Part shown: positions 1 to 9,741 of the stretch, one piece after another
Layout of the letters: each line of letters begins with the position of its first letter
Numbering within the stretch: position 1 is the first letter of the stretch
Assembly (NCBI GenBank): GCA_049487715.1
Contig: CP150567.1
Span: 434,001-498,000, forward strand
Length of the DNA: 64,000 nt
Direction of reading: 5' to 3'
Source of the DNA: Pycnococcus provasolii
Taxonomy: Eukaryota > Chlorophyta > Pseudoscourfieldiophyceae > Pseudoscourfieldiales
Program-made: the position numbers and the translations under genes
The notes under the pieces: generated by a model
Told to the model about the DNA's origin: nothing
Database searches by the model: none
What the model saw: the letters and a program-made list of their open reading frames with translations, nothing else

Positions 1-566
1 CTGCTGCTCGGCGGTGGGCAAGCTGCGTAGCTCGCGCTCCGCCTCCGTGCGCTCCTTGCGCACCGCCTCGAACTGCGCTTCGGACCACCGTCCTGCGCGA
101 TTCGCGAGCGAGTGCATCGTTCCGCCAGTCATCACGCCGCTCTTGTCAATCTTCGTTCCCTCGAGGTCCACCGCCTTGATGCGAGGGCCCGGCGGCGGTG
201 CCGACGCTGCGGCGGCGCTGCCGGCGGAAGCAGCGGACGCGCCGCCGCCGAAGCACAGGCGCCTCGCCTCGTCGAGAGTGTCGCACACGACGGTGTTGCC
301 GACGGCGTAGCGTGCAGCTCGCTCGAACTTAGCCTTCAGGTCGACGGCGCTCGGGTGCGCAGCCACCGCCGCGGCGTTCGGCGTGACGACGTCCATCATC
401 AGGCGCGCGGTTCCGCCAAGCGAACGCAGGCGCGCGTCGATCTGCTTCGCCTGGATCGTCGTCACGGGCAGGAACGTCATGGGCGCCATCTTCTGCTCTC
501 GAAGGTGCGTGATGCAACTCTTCGCCGTCGCCTCATCTTCGACGAGGATGCCCAACCCCCAAACTC
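1..566 (-). CDS. SMC1: SMC1 cohesin subunit, hinge region (partial, 3' part off the left edge, 5' part missing)
   Basis: One open minus-strand frame runs from about 566 to position 1 with no stop. It encodes the SMC1-type hinge: VEDEATAKSC, PMTFLPV, RLRSLGGTARL, YAVGNTVVCDTLDEA, then DKSGVMTGGT and the start of the second coiled coil (RWSEAQFEAV). In SMC1 this hinge joins the two coiled-coil arms of the cohesin ATPase and dimerises with SMC3. The N-terminal ATPase head and first coiled coil, normally about 500 residues upstream, are not found: homology begins at VEDE (about 552) and the CRNKL1 gene starts divergently at 649. The frame stays open to a stop near 880, but that upstream part does not resemble SMC1. 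The hinge assignment is firm. Whether this is a truncated copy, a split gene or an assembly break is not resolved. Confidence 0.8.
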
Positions 567-648
567 GCCTCGACTCCTCCTCTCCGCCCCCGGGCCCGGG
601 ACGAGTTCTCGCACGGCGGCGGCTGTTTCTTGTTCGTAACGAAGTGCG

Positions 649-3237
649 ATGAGTGGCGGCGCCGGGCTGCGTGCGGCGCGCGCGCCGTCCGTGAAGAACA
701 AGGCGCCCGCGTCCAAGCAGATCACCGCCGAGCAGATCGTGCGTGAGTCGCTCGTGTTCGGCGAGGAGCAGTACCAAGCGCCCGAGCGGCGCATCACGTC
801 CATTGCAGAACTCCAAGAATACCGTGTGGAGAAACGTCAGCAGTTTGAGAATAACTTGAGGAAAAACGGGGGAGGCAACCTACGTGAGTACCTGAAATAT
901 GCAGCGTGGGAGGACACACAAGGAGACATCGCGCGGGCGCGCTCCATCTTCGAGCGCGCGGTTGAGTCCTGCGACTACCGTGAGCCCAACCTCTGGCTCA
1001 AGTATGCGGAGCTTGAAATGCGTGCAAAGAAAATCAACCACGCGCGAAACGTTTGGGACCGTGCAGTCACGCTGCTCCCACGCGTCGACCAACTATGGTA
1101 CGTTCCGATTGATGTGTACATCGTCTGATGATTTGCTTTTTGCTTGTTCAGCAGTTCTAATGTGTACGGCTTCGCCTCGTTTTTACTTAGTGGGGTAAGC
1201 ACAGCCGAAAGGGAGAATTTGCAAAATTAAGTCCGCGACGAGTTTCACCCAGCGTGTCATCACAGCAACCTTCTGAAGGTTGTGAGCACACCTTGAAGCT
1301 CCGTTCGCACATTGCCTAACAGCATGCACAATGACCAGTCAATCGTGCCTCGTGACAAAACTCTGTATTCTAACCACGCGCAACCCCAAACTTCCCCGCC
1401 AACCAATAGGATGAAGTTCATTCACATGGAGGAGATGATGGGGCAGGTCGACAATGCAAGGCAGCTGTTCACGCGCTGGCTCGCATACGACCCCGATCAC
1501 CACGCATATCGCGCATGCGTCAAGTTTGAGCTTCGACACAACGCACCCGAGCGTGCCAGAGAAACATACGAAACGTACGTCGCAAAGCTTCCCGGGTCTA
1601 AGAGCTACCTGTCTTACGCAAAATTCGAGGCACGCCAGCATAATGTTGCAAGTGCACGTGCGATCTACGAGCGCGCAATTGAGCTTTTGTCCGACGATGA
1701 CACGTACGACGAGACGTCGAAAGATCTCATGGATCTGTACGTGCACTTCGCCGAATTCGAGGAACACAAGAAAGAGACGGAGCGAGCCCGCGCCATCTTC
1801 AAGCACGCTCTGGATCAGCTGTTGGCGAATCAGACCGGTTCGCGCGACGAGACACCGCTGTACCAGGCTTACCTCGAATTTGAGAAGCGTAACGGCGGAC
1901 GCCGCGACGTCGATGGTGCGGTCATGCACAAGCGATCACAGGCGTACGAGGAGAGGTTGAAAGAGGACCCGCTAGATTATGACCAATGGTTTGACTACAT
2001 CAGGCTACTCGAGGAGGGCGTGGCAGACGACCTCGCGGAGCTCCGCGAAGATATTCGCTTCGAGGAGGAGTCTGGCGCCAACGGCGCGTCCGTCGCGCTT
2101 GCCGCGCGTGTTGACGAGCTTCTTGCGCCCGTGCGTGATGTCTACGAGCGAGCCATCGCCAACCTCCCCCTGAAGGCTGAGAAGTCGTATTGGGAGCGCT
2201 ACATCTACTTGTGGATCAAATACGTGGTCTTCGAGGAGCTCACGGCATGCGACATCGAGCGTGCAAGGAAGGTGTACGAGCTCCTTCTCAACGAGGTGAT
2301 CCCGCACCGCAAATTCACTTTCGCCAAGTGCTGGATCTTTTACGCACAGTTCCTCATTCGGAACGACAAGGACTTGTCCGCCGCGCGCAAGGTGCTCGGG
2401 CAGGCACTAGGGATGTGCCCGAAGCCGAAGCTCTTCAAGTTCTACGTCAATCTGGAGTATACACTCGGTAACATCGACCGCGTGCGTAAGATCTACGAGA
2501 AATTTCTCGAGTACGATCCGTGTGACAGCGCGGTCTGGCAGAGCTACGCTGAAATGGAGGCGATGCTTGCAGAGACGGAGCGAGCACGTGCTATCTTTGA
2601 GATGGCTGTGACGCAGCCCGTACTGCACCAGCCGGAGCGAGTTTGGAAGGCTTTTATTGAAATGGAGCGCACGACGGCTCGCGATCGTAACCGCGCGCGA
2701 TCGCTGTACGACCGACTGCTCGAGAAGACGAATCACACGAAAGTTTGGCTGTCTTACGCCAACTTCGAGTACGAGCCACTGCCCGTGCCGATGGATGAGG
2801 AGGGCAGCGACGGCGCCCCAGCGGATGATGACGCACCGTTGCAAACACGCGTCGCAAAGGCTCGCGAGATTTTTGAGCGTGGTTACCAGTCGCTGCGCCG
2901 AAACAGCCCCGAGGAGAAGGAGGGTGCCGTGCTGCTTCTAGAGGCTTGGCGTGCATTTGAGAAACAAGTGCTCGAGGCATTGCAGGCTGCGGGCGAGCCA
3001 TCCCCATCCACAGATGCGCTTGCAAAGGTTGACGGCTTGATGCCGCGCCGCATTAAGCGTAAGCGACGGATGGCGGACGAGGAGGGATTCGAGGAGTACT
3101 ACGACTATGCCTTCCCCGACGAGGTGGGTGGAGAGGCGGGGAATGCCGCCGCCGGACTCAAACTGCTCGAGGCTGCGTACAAATGGAAGCGCGCGAAGCA
3201 GGACGCCGGTGGTGGCTCAAATCCAGGCGGCATGTAA
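649..3237 (+). CDS. CRNKL1: Crooked-neck-like splicing factor (CRNKL1/CLF1), HAT-repeat protein
   Basis: Two exons, 649-1097 and 1410-3237, give 758 residues. The intron (1098-1409, 312 nt) has donor GTACGT after a split Trp codon and acceptor AATAG; joining restores DQLW-MKFIHMEEM, matching the family. The protein is an array of half-TPR (HAT) repeats with recurring A-R-x-I-[FY]-E-R-A patterns (ARSIFERAVE, ARAIYERAIE, ARKVYELLL). The N-terminal block VKNKAPASKQITAEQIVRE is typical of the family, and the usual size is about 690-850 residues. CRNKL1/Clf1 is a scaffold of the Prp19-associated (NineTeen) complex needed for spliceosome activation in the nucleus. The C-terminus has a basic patch, RRIKRKRR. 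The gene is divergent from the SMC1 fragment and convergent with the next gene. Confidence 0.93.
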
Positions 3238-3364
3238 CACTTGTTTTACTGTTTCTTTTTCTACCCATGATGTCGACGATCTCGACTTGACTTCCCATAG
3301 TTTGATTCAAAATTCCCCAAAAATAAAAAAAAAGGACGTTTCCCAAACACCAAATAGCGTGAAC

Positions 3365-5647
3365 TCAAAACGGTTCATAATCGTCTTCCATTTGGTTTTC
3401 CTTCGCAAGCTTCTCCAAATTCTTGACGGATTCACCGAGCGAGTATACGACACTGATTGGCATGGACACGCCGTGCAGCTTTACGTACGTCGACGCAAAC
3501 TTGCGTGCATTCTCTTCCACACTGTTGTCCTTGCGATGCCAGAAGGAATTCTTGCGAGGGCTGTCAGTTGCTCGCGGCGTGTGCTTGTTCACAAACTCGT
3601 CGAAATCGTGAGAGCCGGAGAGCATGCCAAGGAAGCAGGCTGTAAACTTTCGCATGCTTAATTTTGCTGTGCTCCACATGCCTCGTGGCGAGGTGGGTTC
3701 TTTCTTGTATCCTTCTTCCTCCATCTTCGCGCGGTGCTCCGCAGCATGACGTCGATACTCTCGAATGCCAAGCACGAGCAGAACAGCGAGAAATAAGGAG
3801 AGGAAAGCTGCAAAGATGTTCGTTGCACACGCAGTTGTCGGCTCGCAGGACATCCCCGCTTCATCTGTGTCGGAACGTTCACGCGCAGCCTTGGCGTCCG
3901 CGTCATCCGTTCGCAGTAAGTAAGGCACAGCAGAAGTGGCCGAAGAGTTGCCGTCGGGAGCTAAATCCTGTTCGCGCTCTATGGACCACGCAAAAAAGCG
4001 TTCAACTGCGTACCGAGTCACCTGGCTTGCGACACCTGCCCATCCACCTCCAGCGACGTGATCGTGCATGGGGAACATCACCTTCAAGTGCGGAATTCTG
4101 CGATCCATTTTTGACGACATTTCGTCGAGAAGATTGTGCAAACGCGTCGCCTGTGGGGCGGGTACCAAGCTGTCCAGTTTTCCATGGACCGAGAGAGTCG
4201 GCGGGGTGTACTCCGATATCCAGTACGTGGGCGAGCATGTACGATATGCCTCTACGTCATCAGACAGGAATCGTCGCGTGAGAGAGTGCGGCGAGGCTGA
4301 TGGGGACGTGGTCGACGCCGGCGGCGCGGATGGGGTGTTCGACATGAGATAGCTGTACACTGTCTTGTGCATGCCGATATTCGAGTAGTCGCTCTTGACA
4401 AGCGACGCAATGTCCGTGGCTCCAGCCATGCTGTAGACACCCATGACGCCTGTGGTGGATCGTAGCTCGAGATTGAGCCGATAAGCCGCCAGCAGAGCGA
4501 GGTGACCTCCAGCACTTTCGCCGTAAGCCACTATGCGATCAGAATCCATACCTAGCTGCTTACCGTGCTTCTTGATGTACCGAAGAGCATCGAACACGTC
4601 CTCAGAGAGCGACATGCAATTGTAGCCGTAGCCAAGCAGGCGGTACTCGACGCTTGCGACGGCGTAGCCTCGCTTGAGGAAGTAGGCAACCTTCGCGAAT
4701 GTAATGAACGAGTCACCGTACTTCCATCCGCCGCCGTGAACGTGGAAGAGCACGGGAGGCAGTGACGTGGCATCGTCGCCTGTGACGTCGGTGGGCAGCA
4801 CGTACTTGATGTGCAGTTGACGTGACCACGGCGAATCGGATCTTCCGCGAATCATTCCGTCCGCGTACGTTCCTGAGACGACGGGCGCCTCCATCTCGGT
4901 GAGGTTCTTGTAGACGACCGATCGTGCCATTTCTCCAGCCTCTCGATTCGCCGGCGAGTTGCCGGCGTGCGAGCCGAGCTGCATCGTCATCCACTCGCCA
5001 AAGTTGAAGGTGTTCGGCTCGGGATTTGGCAGGTGCCGCGGCGTCCCAAACGCCTGGCGCAGGTTGCCGTCGATGCTGTATGCGGCCGGAAGACTCGCAA
5101 AAACGAGAAACAGGTGCGTGAGAAAGCTGAGGACTTGAGTGGCTGCGGCAAAACGGCGGAACGTGCAGCAGTCTCGAAATCCCGTGCCTGCCGCAACCAG
5201 CGTCTGCCTCACGCCGTTCGCCTTTGCGTGCAGCGCAGTCGTCACGACGAGGTACACGAGGCTTATGAAGAAGCAGTACCCGTTCACGTATGCACGGATG
5301 AGGTAGCTTGTAAACCACGTCCAAGGCGTCGTGAGCAGTGCCAAGAAGGCAAAGCACAGAATTGGCAAGTGTAGAGTGAACACCTCGACCGCCTCGGTTC
5401 CGGTGACGTTGCCAAAGCAGCAGCAGAAGATCTTGCGCGTGCTGAAAAGGAAGTCGTAGAACTGCTCGGCAAGATTTTTTGACACCTCGTGGTAGGTGAC
5501 GCGCTTTTCTTTTTTGCGCCTCGTGAGCTCGAGGTTGTTTCGATTCACCGAGATACGGACGGGTGGCACGGTGATTTTGTTATTCACCGGCATCGTCGCC
5601 GCCGCGGTTGGCTTGTCAACCGCGGCCATACCTTCGTCAACCGTCAT
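3365..5647 (-). CDS. Membrane-bound alpha/beta hydrolase (HSL/carboxylesterase-like)
   Basis: 760 residues from the chosen ATG (MTVDEG). An ATG 41 codons upstream (5770) would add a Thr/Ala tract encoded by an ACA/GCA-type microsatellite, so I prefer the inner one. The N-terminal third has several hydrophobic segments (for example HLPILCFAFLALL and CFFISLVYLVV). The catalytic domain follows, with oxyanion loop HVHGGGW, nucleophile elbow GESAGG, likely acid in HGKLDSLV and likely histidine in FPMHDHV. One more hydrophobic segment (FAAFLSLFLAVLLVLG) lies near the end, followed by a basic cytosolic tail. The family hydrolyses esters or related acyl bonds; the substrate cannot be read from the sequence. 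The protein is probably membrane-embedded, with the hydrolase domain between two membrane regions. Plant isoprenylcysteine methylesterases have a comparable layout, but I see no specific match. Confidence 0.8.
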   Translation of the reverse strand: MTVDEGMAAVDKPTAAATMPVNNKITVPPVRISVNRNNLELTRRKKEKRVTYHEVSKNLAEQFYDFLFSTRKIFCCCFGNVTGTEAVEVFTLHLPILCFAFLALLTTPWTWFTSYLIRAYVNGYCFFISLVYLVVTTALHAKANGVRQTLVAAGTGFRDCCTFRRFAAATQVLSFLTHLFLVFASLPAAYSIDGNLRQAFGTPRHLPNPEPNTFNFGEWMTMQLGSHAGNSPANREAGEMARSVVYKNLTEMEAPVVSGTYADGMIRGRSDSPWSRQLHIKYVLPTDVTGDDATSLPPVLFHVHGGGWKYGDSFITFAKVAYFLKRGYAVASVEYRLLGYGYNCMSLSEDVFDALRYIKKHGKQLGMDSDRIVAYGESAGGHLALLAAYRLNLELRSTTGVMGVYSMAGATDIASLVKSDYSNIGMHKTVYSYLMSNTPSAPPASTTSPSASPHSLTRRFLSDDVEAYRTCSPTYWISEYTPPTLSVHGKLDSLVPAPQATRLHNLLDEMSSKMDRRIPHLKVMFPMHDHVAGGGWAGVASQVTRYAVERFFAWSIEREQDLAPDGNSSATSAVPYLLRTDDADAKAARERSDTDEAGMSCEPTTACATNIFAAFLSLFLAVLLVLGIREYRRHAAEHRAKMEEEGYKKEPTSPRGMWSTAKLSMRKFTACFLGMLSGSHDFDEFVNKHTPRATDSPRKNSFWHRKDNSVEENARKFASTYVKLHGVSMPISVVYSLGESVKNLEKLAKENQMEDDYEPF

Positions 5648-5770
5648 AGGGCAAGTTGCTGTTGTTGCTGCTGCTGCTGCTGTTGTTGTTGTTGTTGTCT
5701 TGCGCAAAGCTGCAAGGGAGTGCCTGAGTTTGTCTTGCGCAAGAACGAAGAATGAAGAATGAAGAAGCAA

Positions 5771-6349
5771 GATGAAGATGAGAGTGACTCGCGGCCGACG
5801 AGCACCCTCTCAAGACACGCGGCACGAGCAAGCGTGCAAGCGAGCAAGGTGGTTGTGTAAAGCGTCATTGCCTCTTCTTCTTGGGTGAAGCAAGTGTTGC
5901 AAGTGACGGACTGTGACGTTGCGTGGAGCTGGGATGGATGACCTGGCCGGACGTCACGTCATGTTGCAAGGTGCAAGGTGCGGAGTGGTGGAACAAGTGC
6001 CGGTCGGGACGCGAAGAGGCACCCCCCCTGCGGAGGGGAAGGGCGTGAGGGCGGAACTACCCCCCGGGTAAGGTTACTATAACGGGTTGGCTGGTTCGGA
6101 TGATGGGATCCCTATTGGGGTTGCTAAGGTTAGTTATGAAGCGTCACACACTATAGCCTAGCCGGGGGAACGAACCCCTGGGGAATGGCCGAATGTGGAA
6201 TGTGGAATGTGGAAGCGGCACCTCTATCGTAGAGGTGTGGCACATTATTGAGGTTTCAGGTTGGATCAGTCTACAATAGGCACAGAGTGGTACTTAGACT
6301 AAGGTACAGAGGTGTCTTGTGACAAAGGTGCTTTTCCTTTTCATTTCAC
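5771..6349. other. Intergenic region, no gene recognised
   Basis: No convincing coding frame. It holds a short triplicated GAATGTG-type run (about 6191-6213) followed by an 8-bp perfect stem with a 3-nt loop (CACCTCTA/TAGAGGTG, 6219-6237). The 5' end is presumably the promoter of the minus-strand hydrolase. Confidence 0.5.
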
Positions 6350-6354
6350 ACATC

Positions 6355-6596
6355 TGTCACCGGCACGGTGACCGTTGCTAACCCCTAACCGACTCAACCC
6401 TTTCAAACCCCCTTTTCTAACCGATTACGTCTTGACCACCCGACTACGTCTTGACTGCCACGTCTTGATCTGCCGCCAGCATCTCAGGACGTGCTCGCGG
6501 CGCTCGCATCTGTGCTCGCTCCGCGTTTCTACCTTTAGTAACAATCATTCTTCGCCTAACCTTCAACTCTTCACGACCGCCATTACTGGCGCTCAT
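6355..6596 (+). repeat. 5' LTR of the Ty3-type element
   Basis: Begins TGTCACCGGCAC and ends GGCGCTCAT. The exact 3' boundary is ambiguous by 2 nt because AC follows both copies. It matches 8389-8630 along its whole length. A TTGGTGGACACGC stretch right after it may be the tRNA primer-binding site. Confidence 0.88.
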
Positions 6597-6852
6597 ACTT
6601 GGTGGACACGCAACAACAGATCTTTCCTGCAACCTCGACATCAATGTCGTCGCCAGCAAACAGCCTCCTAAGCCGAATCGCTAACGCAGTCGCGTCGCCG
6701 TTTTATACGCGCACGCGAAACGCGCGCACGGCTGCAAACAACGAGGCAAACCCTGGAACGAACCCTGGCACGCCGCCTACGACGCCGCCTCCCCCACCAC
6801 GACAACGTTCGCTCACGTTCCACTTCTCGAGAATTTCAGCGATGCGTTCGAA

Positions 6853-8244
6853 ATGATCTTGGGCAGCTCGTGGCTCAGCCGGCACCGCGCCGTGCTTGAC
6901 TACGGCGACCACACGATCACGATCCTTACACGCGGACGTCGCACGACGCTACCGTTCTCAGCCCTCCCGACTGCTGCACCGAAGCGCGTCGGACGCAAGG
7001 CACTACGAAAATTACTCAAAGACAAGGACGCGCAGGCGTGGCTCGGATGCATCCGTGGAACATCCGACCAAGGCGTCAGCTCACCAGATATGCCCGAGCT
7101 GCACTCGCTTACAGCCACCAACGCCGCAACCGGAGAAACCAACACTGCCACATCAATCACGATCGCAGAGGTACCGACACTCGACAAGTACACCGGGGCT
7201 CCGACGACACAAACGATCCGAGTACCAAGTACACTCAGCGACGCTGCTAAGGCCAAGCTCACCGCCGCCTTCGCGCTCCCTGGCCTCTTCGACTATCCCA
7301 CAGCAGAAAACACACCTATCCGCACGGACTCGGACATGGACATCACACTTACCGACGCACCACCTCCTGCCGCCAGAGCTCGTCGCGTCAGCCCTCTAGC
7401 CAAGGGGCTCATGGAGGACGTTCTCGCCGACCTCCTCAGACACGGTCACATCAGACCGTCGACATCCCCACTCGCCGCTCCGGTCCTGTTCGCAGCCAAG
7501 CCTGGAGGCGGACTCAGATTCTGCGTCGACTTCAGAGCTCTTAATCGCGTGACACGCCGCGAACATTTCCCCATCCCATCTATCGACGACCTGCTCGAGG
7601 ATCTGGGGACCTCGTCCGTGTTCTCGGCGATCGACTTATATGCATCGTACCATCAGCTGAGACTAAAGCAGCCTGAACTCACGTCGTTCGTAACGCCCTC
7701 TGGCCAGTACGAGTACGTCGTCGTGCCATTTGGGCTCGTCAACGCACCATCTGCGTTTTCACGGTTCATCCACAATGCGCTGAAGGACGTTAACGACGTC
7801 GCGCGCAACTATCTCGACGACGTGGCGATCGGCAGCTCGTCAGACGAAGCTCACGCTGAAGACCTCTGTCGCGTACTACATTGCCTGCATCGCGCCGGTC
7901 TCAAGCTCAACGCGCGCAAATGCCAGTTCTTTCAACCGCAGCTCAAGTACCTTGGACACGTCGTGCGCGACGGAAAGATCTATCCGGACCCCGACATGAT
8001 CCAGTCGATCAAGGACTCCGCTCGCCCTAACGACGTCACGTCCCGGTGCGATCGCCCACGACATTCCGCTTGGAGCTGCCAGCCAACTGGGGCGCGCATC
8101 CCGTGTGGCACAGTGAGCACCTGCGCGCCGCCGGTGAGCTTCGCCAGACCACGCACTATACTCCTGTCATCGACCCGCCGCTACGCATCGAGCAAATCCT
8201 CGCGCACAAGCGACTACGCGGCAGGGGCATGCAGTACGAGCTGA
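6853..8244 (+). pseudogene. Retrotransposon pol remnant: protease C-terminus and reverse transcriptase, broken after the RT
   Basis: The frame opens with ILGSSWLSRHRAVLDYG, the typical end of a Ty3 retropepsin; the D-[ST]-G active site is missing. A reverse transcriptase follows: GGLRFCVDFRALN, FSAIDLYASYHQ, VVPFGLVNAPSAF, catalytic NYLDDVAIGSS, and thumb-side LKYLGHVV. Past about 8030 homology stops and the frame becomes meaningless, because RNase H and most of integrase are deleted. Upstream, 6644-6856 holds a short low-complexity ORF (MSSPANSLLS...) that may be the Gag start joined by another deletion. The RT core looks intact, but the protein is not a working polyprotein. Confidence 0.85.
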
Positions 8245-8369
8245 CCGTGAAGTGGCACGACTTCCCGCTCGGTCACCTCCCTCTCACAGTGTCGCTTCCT
8301 GACGCGCTGCTCAAGGGCAAAAAGATCACCCAGGAATACTTCGCTCGCTGGAACCTGGGCTCAATCTAA
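8049..8369 (+). pseudogene. Integrase C-terminal and chromodomain-like remnant of the same element
   Basis: In another frame from the RT. It reads FRLELPANWGAHPVWHSEHL, the usual post-integrase motif, followed by PPLRIEQILAHKRLRG and YELTVKWHDF, which resemble a chromodomain. The stop lies just before the polypurine tract. The junction near 8040 marks an internal deletion of RNase H and the integrase core. Confidence 0.75.
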
Positions 8370-8388
8370 ACCAGAGGGGAGGGGCGAG

Positions 8389-8630
8389 TGTCACCGGCAC
8401 GGTGACCGTTGCTAACCCCTAACCGACTCAACCCTTTCAAACCCCCTTTTCTAACCGATTACGTCTTGACCACCCGACTACGTCTTGACTGCCACGTCTT
8501 GATCTGCCGCCAGCATCTCAGGACGTGCTCGCGGCGCTCGCATCTGTGCTCGCTCCGCGTTTCTACCTTTAGTAACAATCATTCTTCGCCTAACCTTCAA
8601 CTCTTCACGACCGCCATTACTGGCGCTCAT
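8389..8630 (+). repeat. 3' LTR of the Ty3-type element
   Basis: Same sequence as 6355-6596. Preceded by a polypurine tract and followed by the target duplication ACATC. Confidence 0.88.
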
Positions 8631-8650
8631 ACATCTCCATTTTTGATTTC

Positions 8651-8691
8651 AGGGGTACTGGGTTAGGGTTTTACTGGGTTAGGGTTACATG
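8651..8691 (+). repeat. Short telomere-like tandem repeat
   Basis: Two copies of a roughly 17-bp unit containing GGGTTAGGGTT lie directly downstream of the retrotransposon target duplication. They share the TTAGGG motif of the tracts at 41.8 and 43.5 kb. Confidence 0.6.
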
Positions 8692-8746
8692 CTCCTTTAT
8701 TTAGATCGTCCCATCTTTGTCTTGCCAGTTGTGCCCATCCGTGAAC

Positions 8747-9706
8747 ATGCTCCGTCCTCTCTCTGCGTCGTCAGCAGCAGCGTCTCTCCCGTCTCGCCTC
8801 TCGGCTTCTTCCGCTCGCAACGGCAAGGTAACGGGTGCGGGTGGGTGGCAGGTGGCGTCGGCGGCGTCGGCGTCGTCGTCGAGGAGGAGAAGGCGATTCA
8901 GGACTCTTCCTCCGCCACCTCCTCCTCTTCGCCCTTTTCCTTTGCTCGGATTTTCATATCGCGTGCGAGACTTTCACTGCGCAGCTTCTTCTTCGGAAGG
9001 CAATGAAACTTCCGCGTCAGGAACGCACTCGCACGTCGTCGACTTGCTCGCCATCTGCGCACGCACAGCACGCGGCGATGCGGCGTCACAAGACGATGCA
9101 GCGCGGGTCAGAGACATCATCAAAGACTTAAAAGACGCGAGTGAGAACCAGCCTACCGCCGAACTCGTGTCGGGAAAGTGGGCTTTAGCGTGGTGTGATC
9201 CTGGCGTCGAGCCATTTCGTTCCAGTCCTTTCTTTTGGGCATTCAAAGCTGCCGCCGCTGGTTTCGAGTTCCCGCTCGTTGGTGGCGGCATCTCTGACGT
9301 CTTCGAGTTCACTGGTAGCATTCCTTCCGTGTACGTAGGCGAAGCGACGCAAGAGCTCGCACTTGATGAGACTGGCACGGGAAGGCTTGTTTCTGAGGTG
9401 TTTCTGCAGGTCATGCGTCGAAATCGCGCGTGGCCAGTCGAGCTGAAAGGCGCTATGCGCACAGAAAGCGTTGTCACGCAGGCTCGCGAAAATGAGGGAA
9501 CGCTCGTCGTCGACCTGCACGTAGAAAGCACGCGCATCGCTGATACAAACGGCGAGGCGCTCGCTTCAACTCTTGCCAACATCACGTTTCCAAGCGGTGA
9601 CGCGCTTGGCGCCAGCGCGGATGTGGCGATGACAGTTGAATACGTGGACGAGTCTGTGCGTGCCACTCGTGTTGGGAGCATGGTGTTTGTGCATGTCAGA
9701 GTGTAA
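8747..9706 (+). CDS. Plastid lipid-associated protein (PAP/fibrillin)-like
   Basis: 319 residues from an ATG giving MLRPLSASSAAASLPSRLSA, a Ser/Ala/Arg-rich leader typical of a chloroplast transit peptide. An ATG ten codons upstream is the alternative. The mature part contains ELVSGKWALAWCD and FRSSPFFWAFK, matching the fibrillin/PAP pattern of a G-x-W core followed by R-S-S-P-F-F. A beta-strand-rich C-terminal half ends in SMVFVHVRV. Fibrillins coat plastoglobules or thylakoids and bind lipophilic molecules such as plastoquinone. Family membership is likely; the specific subgroup is not clear. Confidence 0.65.
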   Translation: MLRPLSASSAAASLPSRLSASSARNGKVTGAGGWQVASAASASSSRRRRRFRTLPPPPPPLRPFPLLGFSYRVRDFHCAASSSEGNETSASGTHSHVVDLLAICARTARGDAASQDDAARVRDIIKDLKDASENQPTAELVSGKWALAWCDPGVEPFRSSPFFWAFKAAAAGFEFPLVGGGISDVFEFTGSIPSVYVGEATQELALDETGTGRLVSEVFLQVMRRNRAWPVELKGAMRTESVVTQARENEGTLVVDLHVESTRIADTNGEALASTLANITFPSGDALGASADVAMTVEYVDESVRATRVGSMVFVHVRV

Positions 9707-9741
9707 AAAAATTGTATCTTTTGCATTACACCTTAAAGTGG

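Larger units (their letters stand above)
6355..8630 (+). mobile_element. Ty3/gypsy-type LTR retrotransposon, internally deleted, non-autonomous
   Basis: A 2,276-bp element with two 242-bp direct LTRs (6355-6596, 8389-8630) that look identical by eye. It is flanked by a 5-bp duplication ACATC (6350-6354 and 8631-8635). A purine-rich tract (AGAGGGGAGGGGCGAG, 8373-8388) sits directly before the 3' LTR, as expected for a plus-strand priming site. The internal 1.8 kb keeps a short ORF start, the C-terminal end of a retropepsin, most of a reverse transcriptase and an integrase C-terminus with a chromodomain-like end. Most of Gag, the protease active site, RNase H and the integrase core are absent. 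Identical LTRs suggest recent insertion, so the deletions probably predate it and the copy was mobilised by a full-length relative. Ty3 assignment rests on the protein fragments and their order. Confidence 0.9.

Noticed and set aside
561-880. Upstream extension of the SMC1 frame
   Set aside because: The frame is open but the residues do not resemble SMC1 and overlap the start of CRNKL1.
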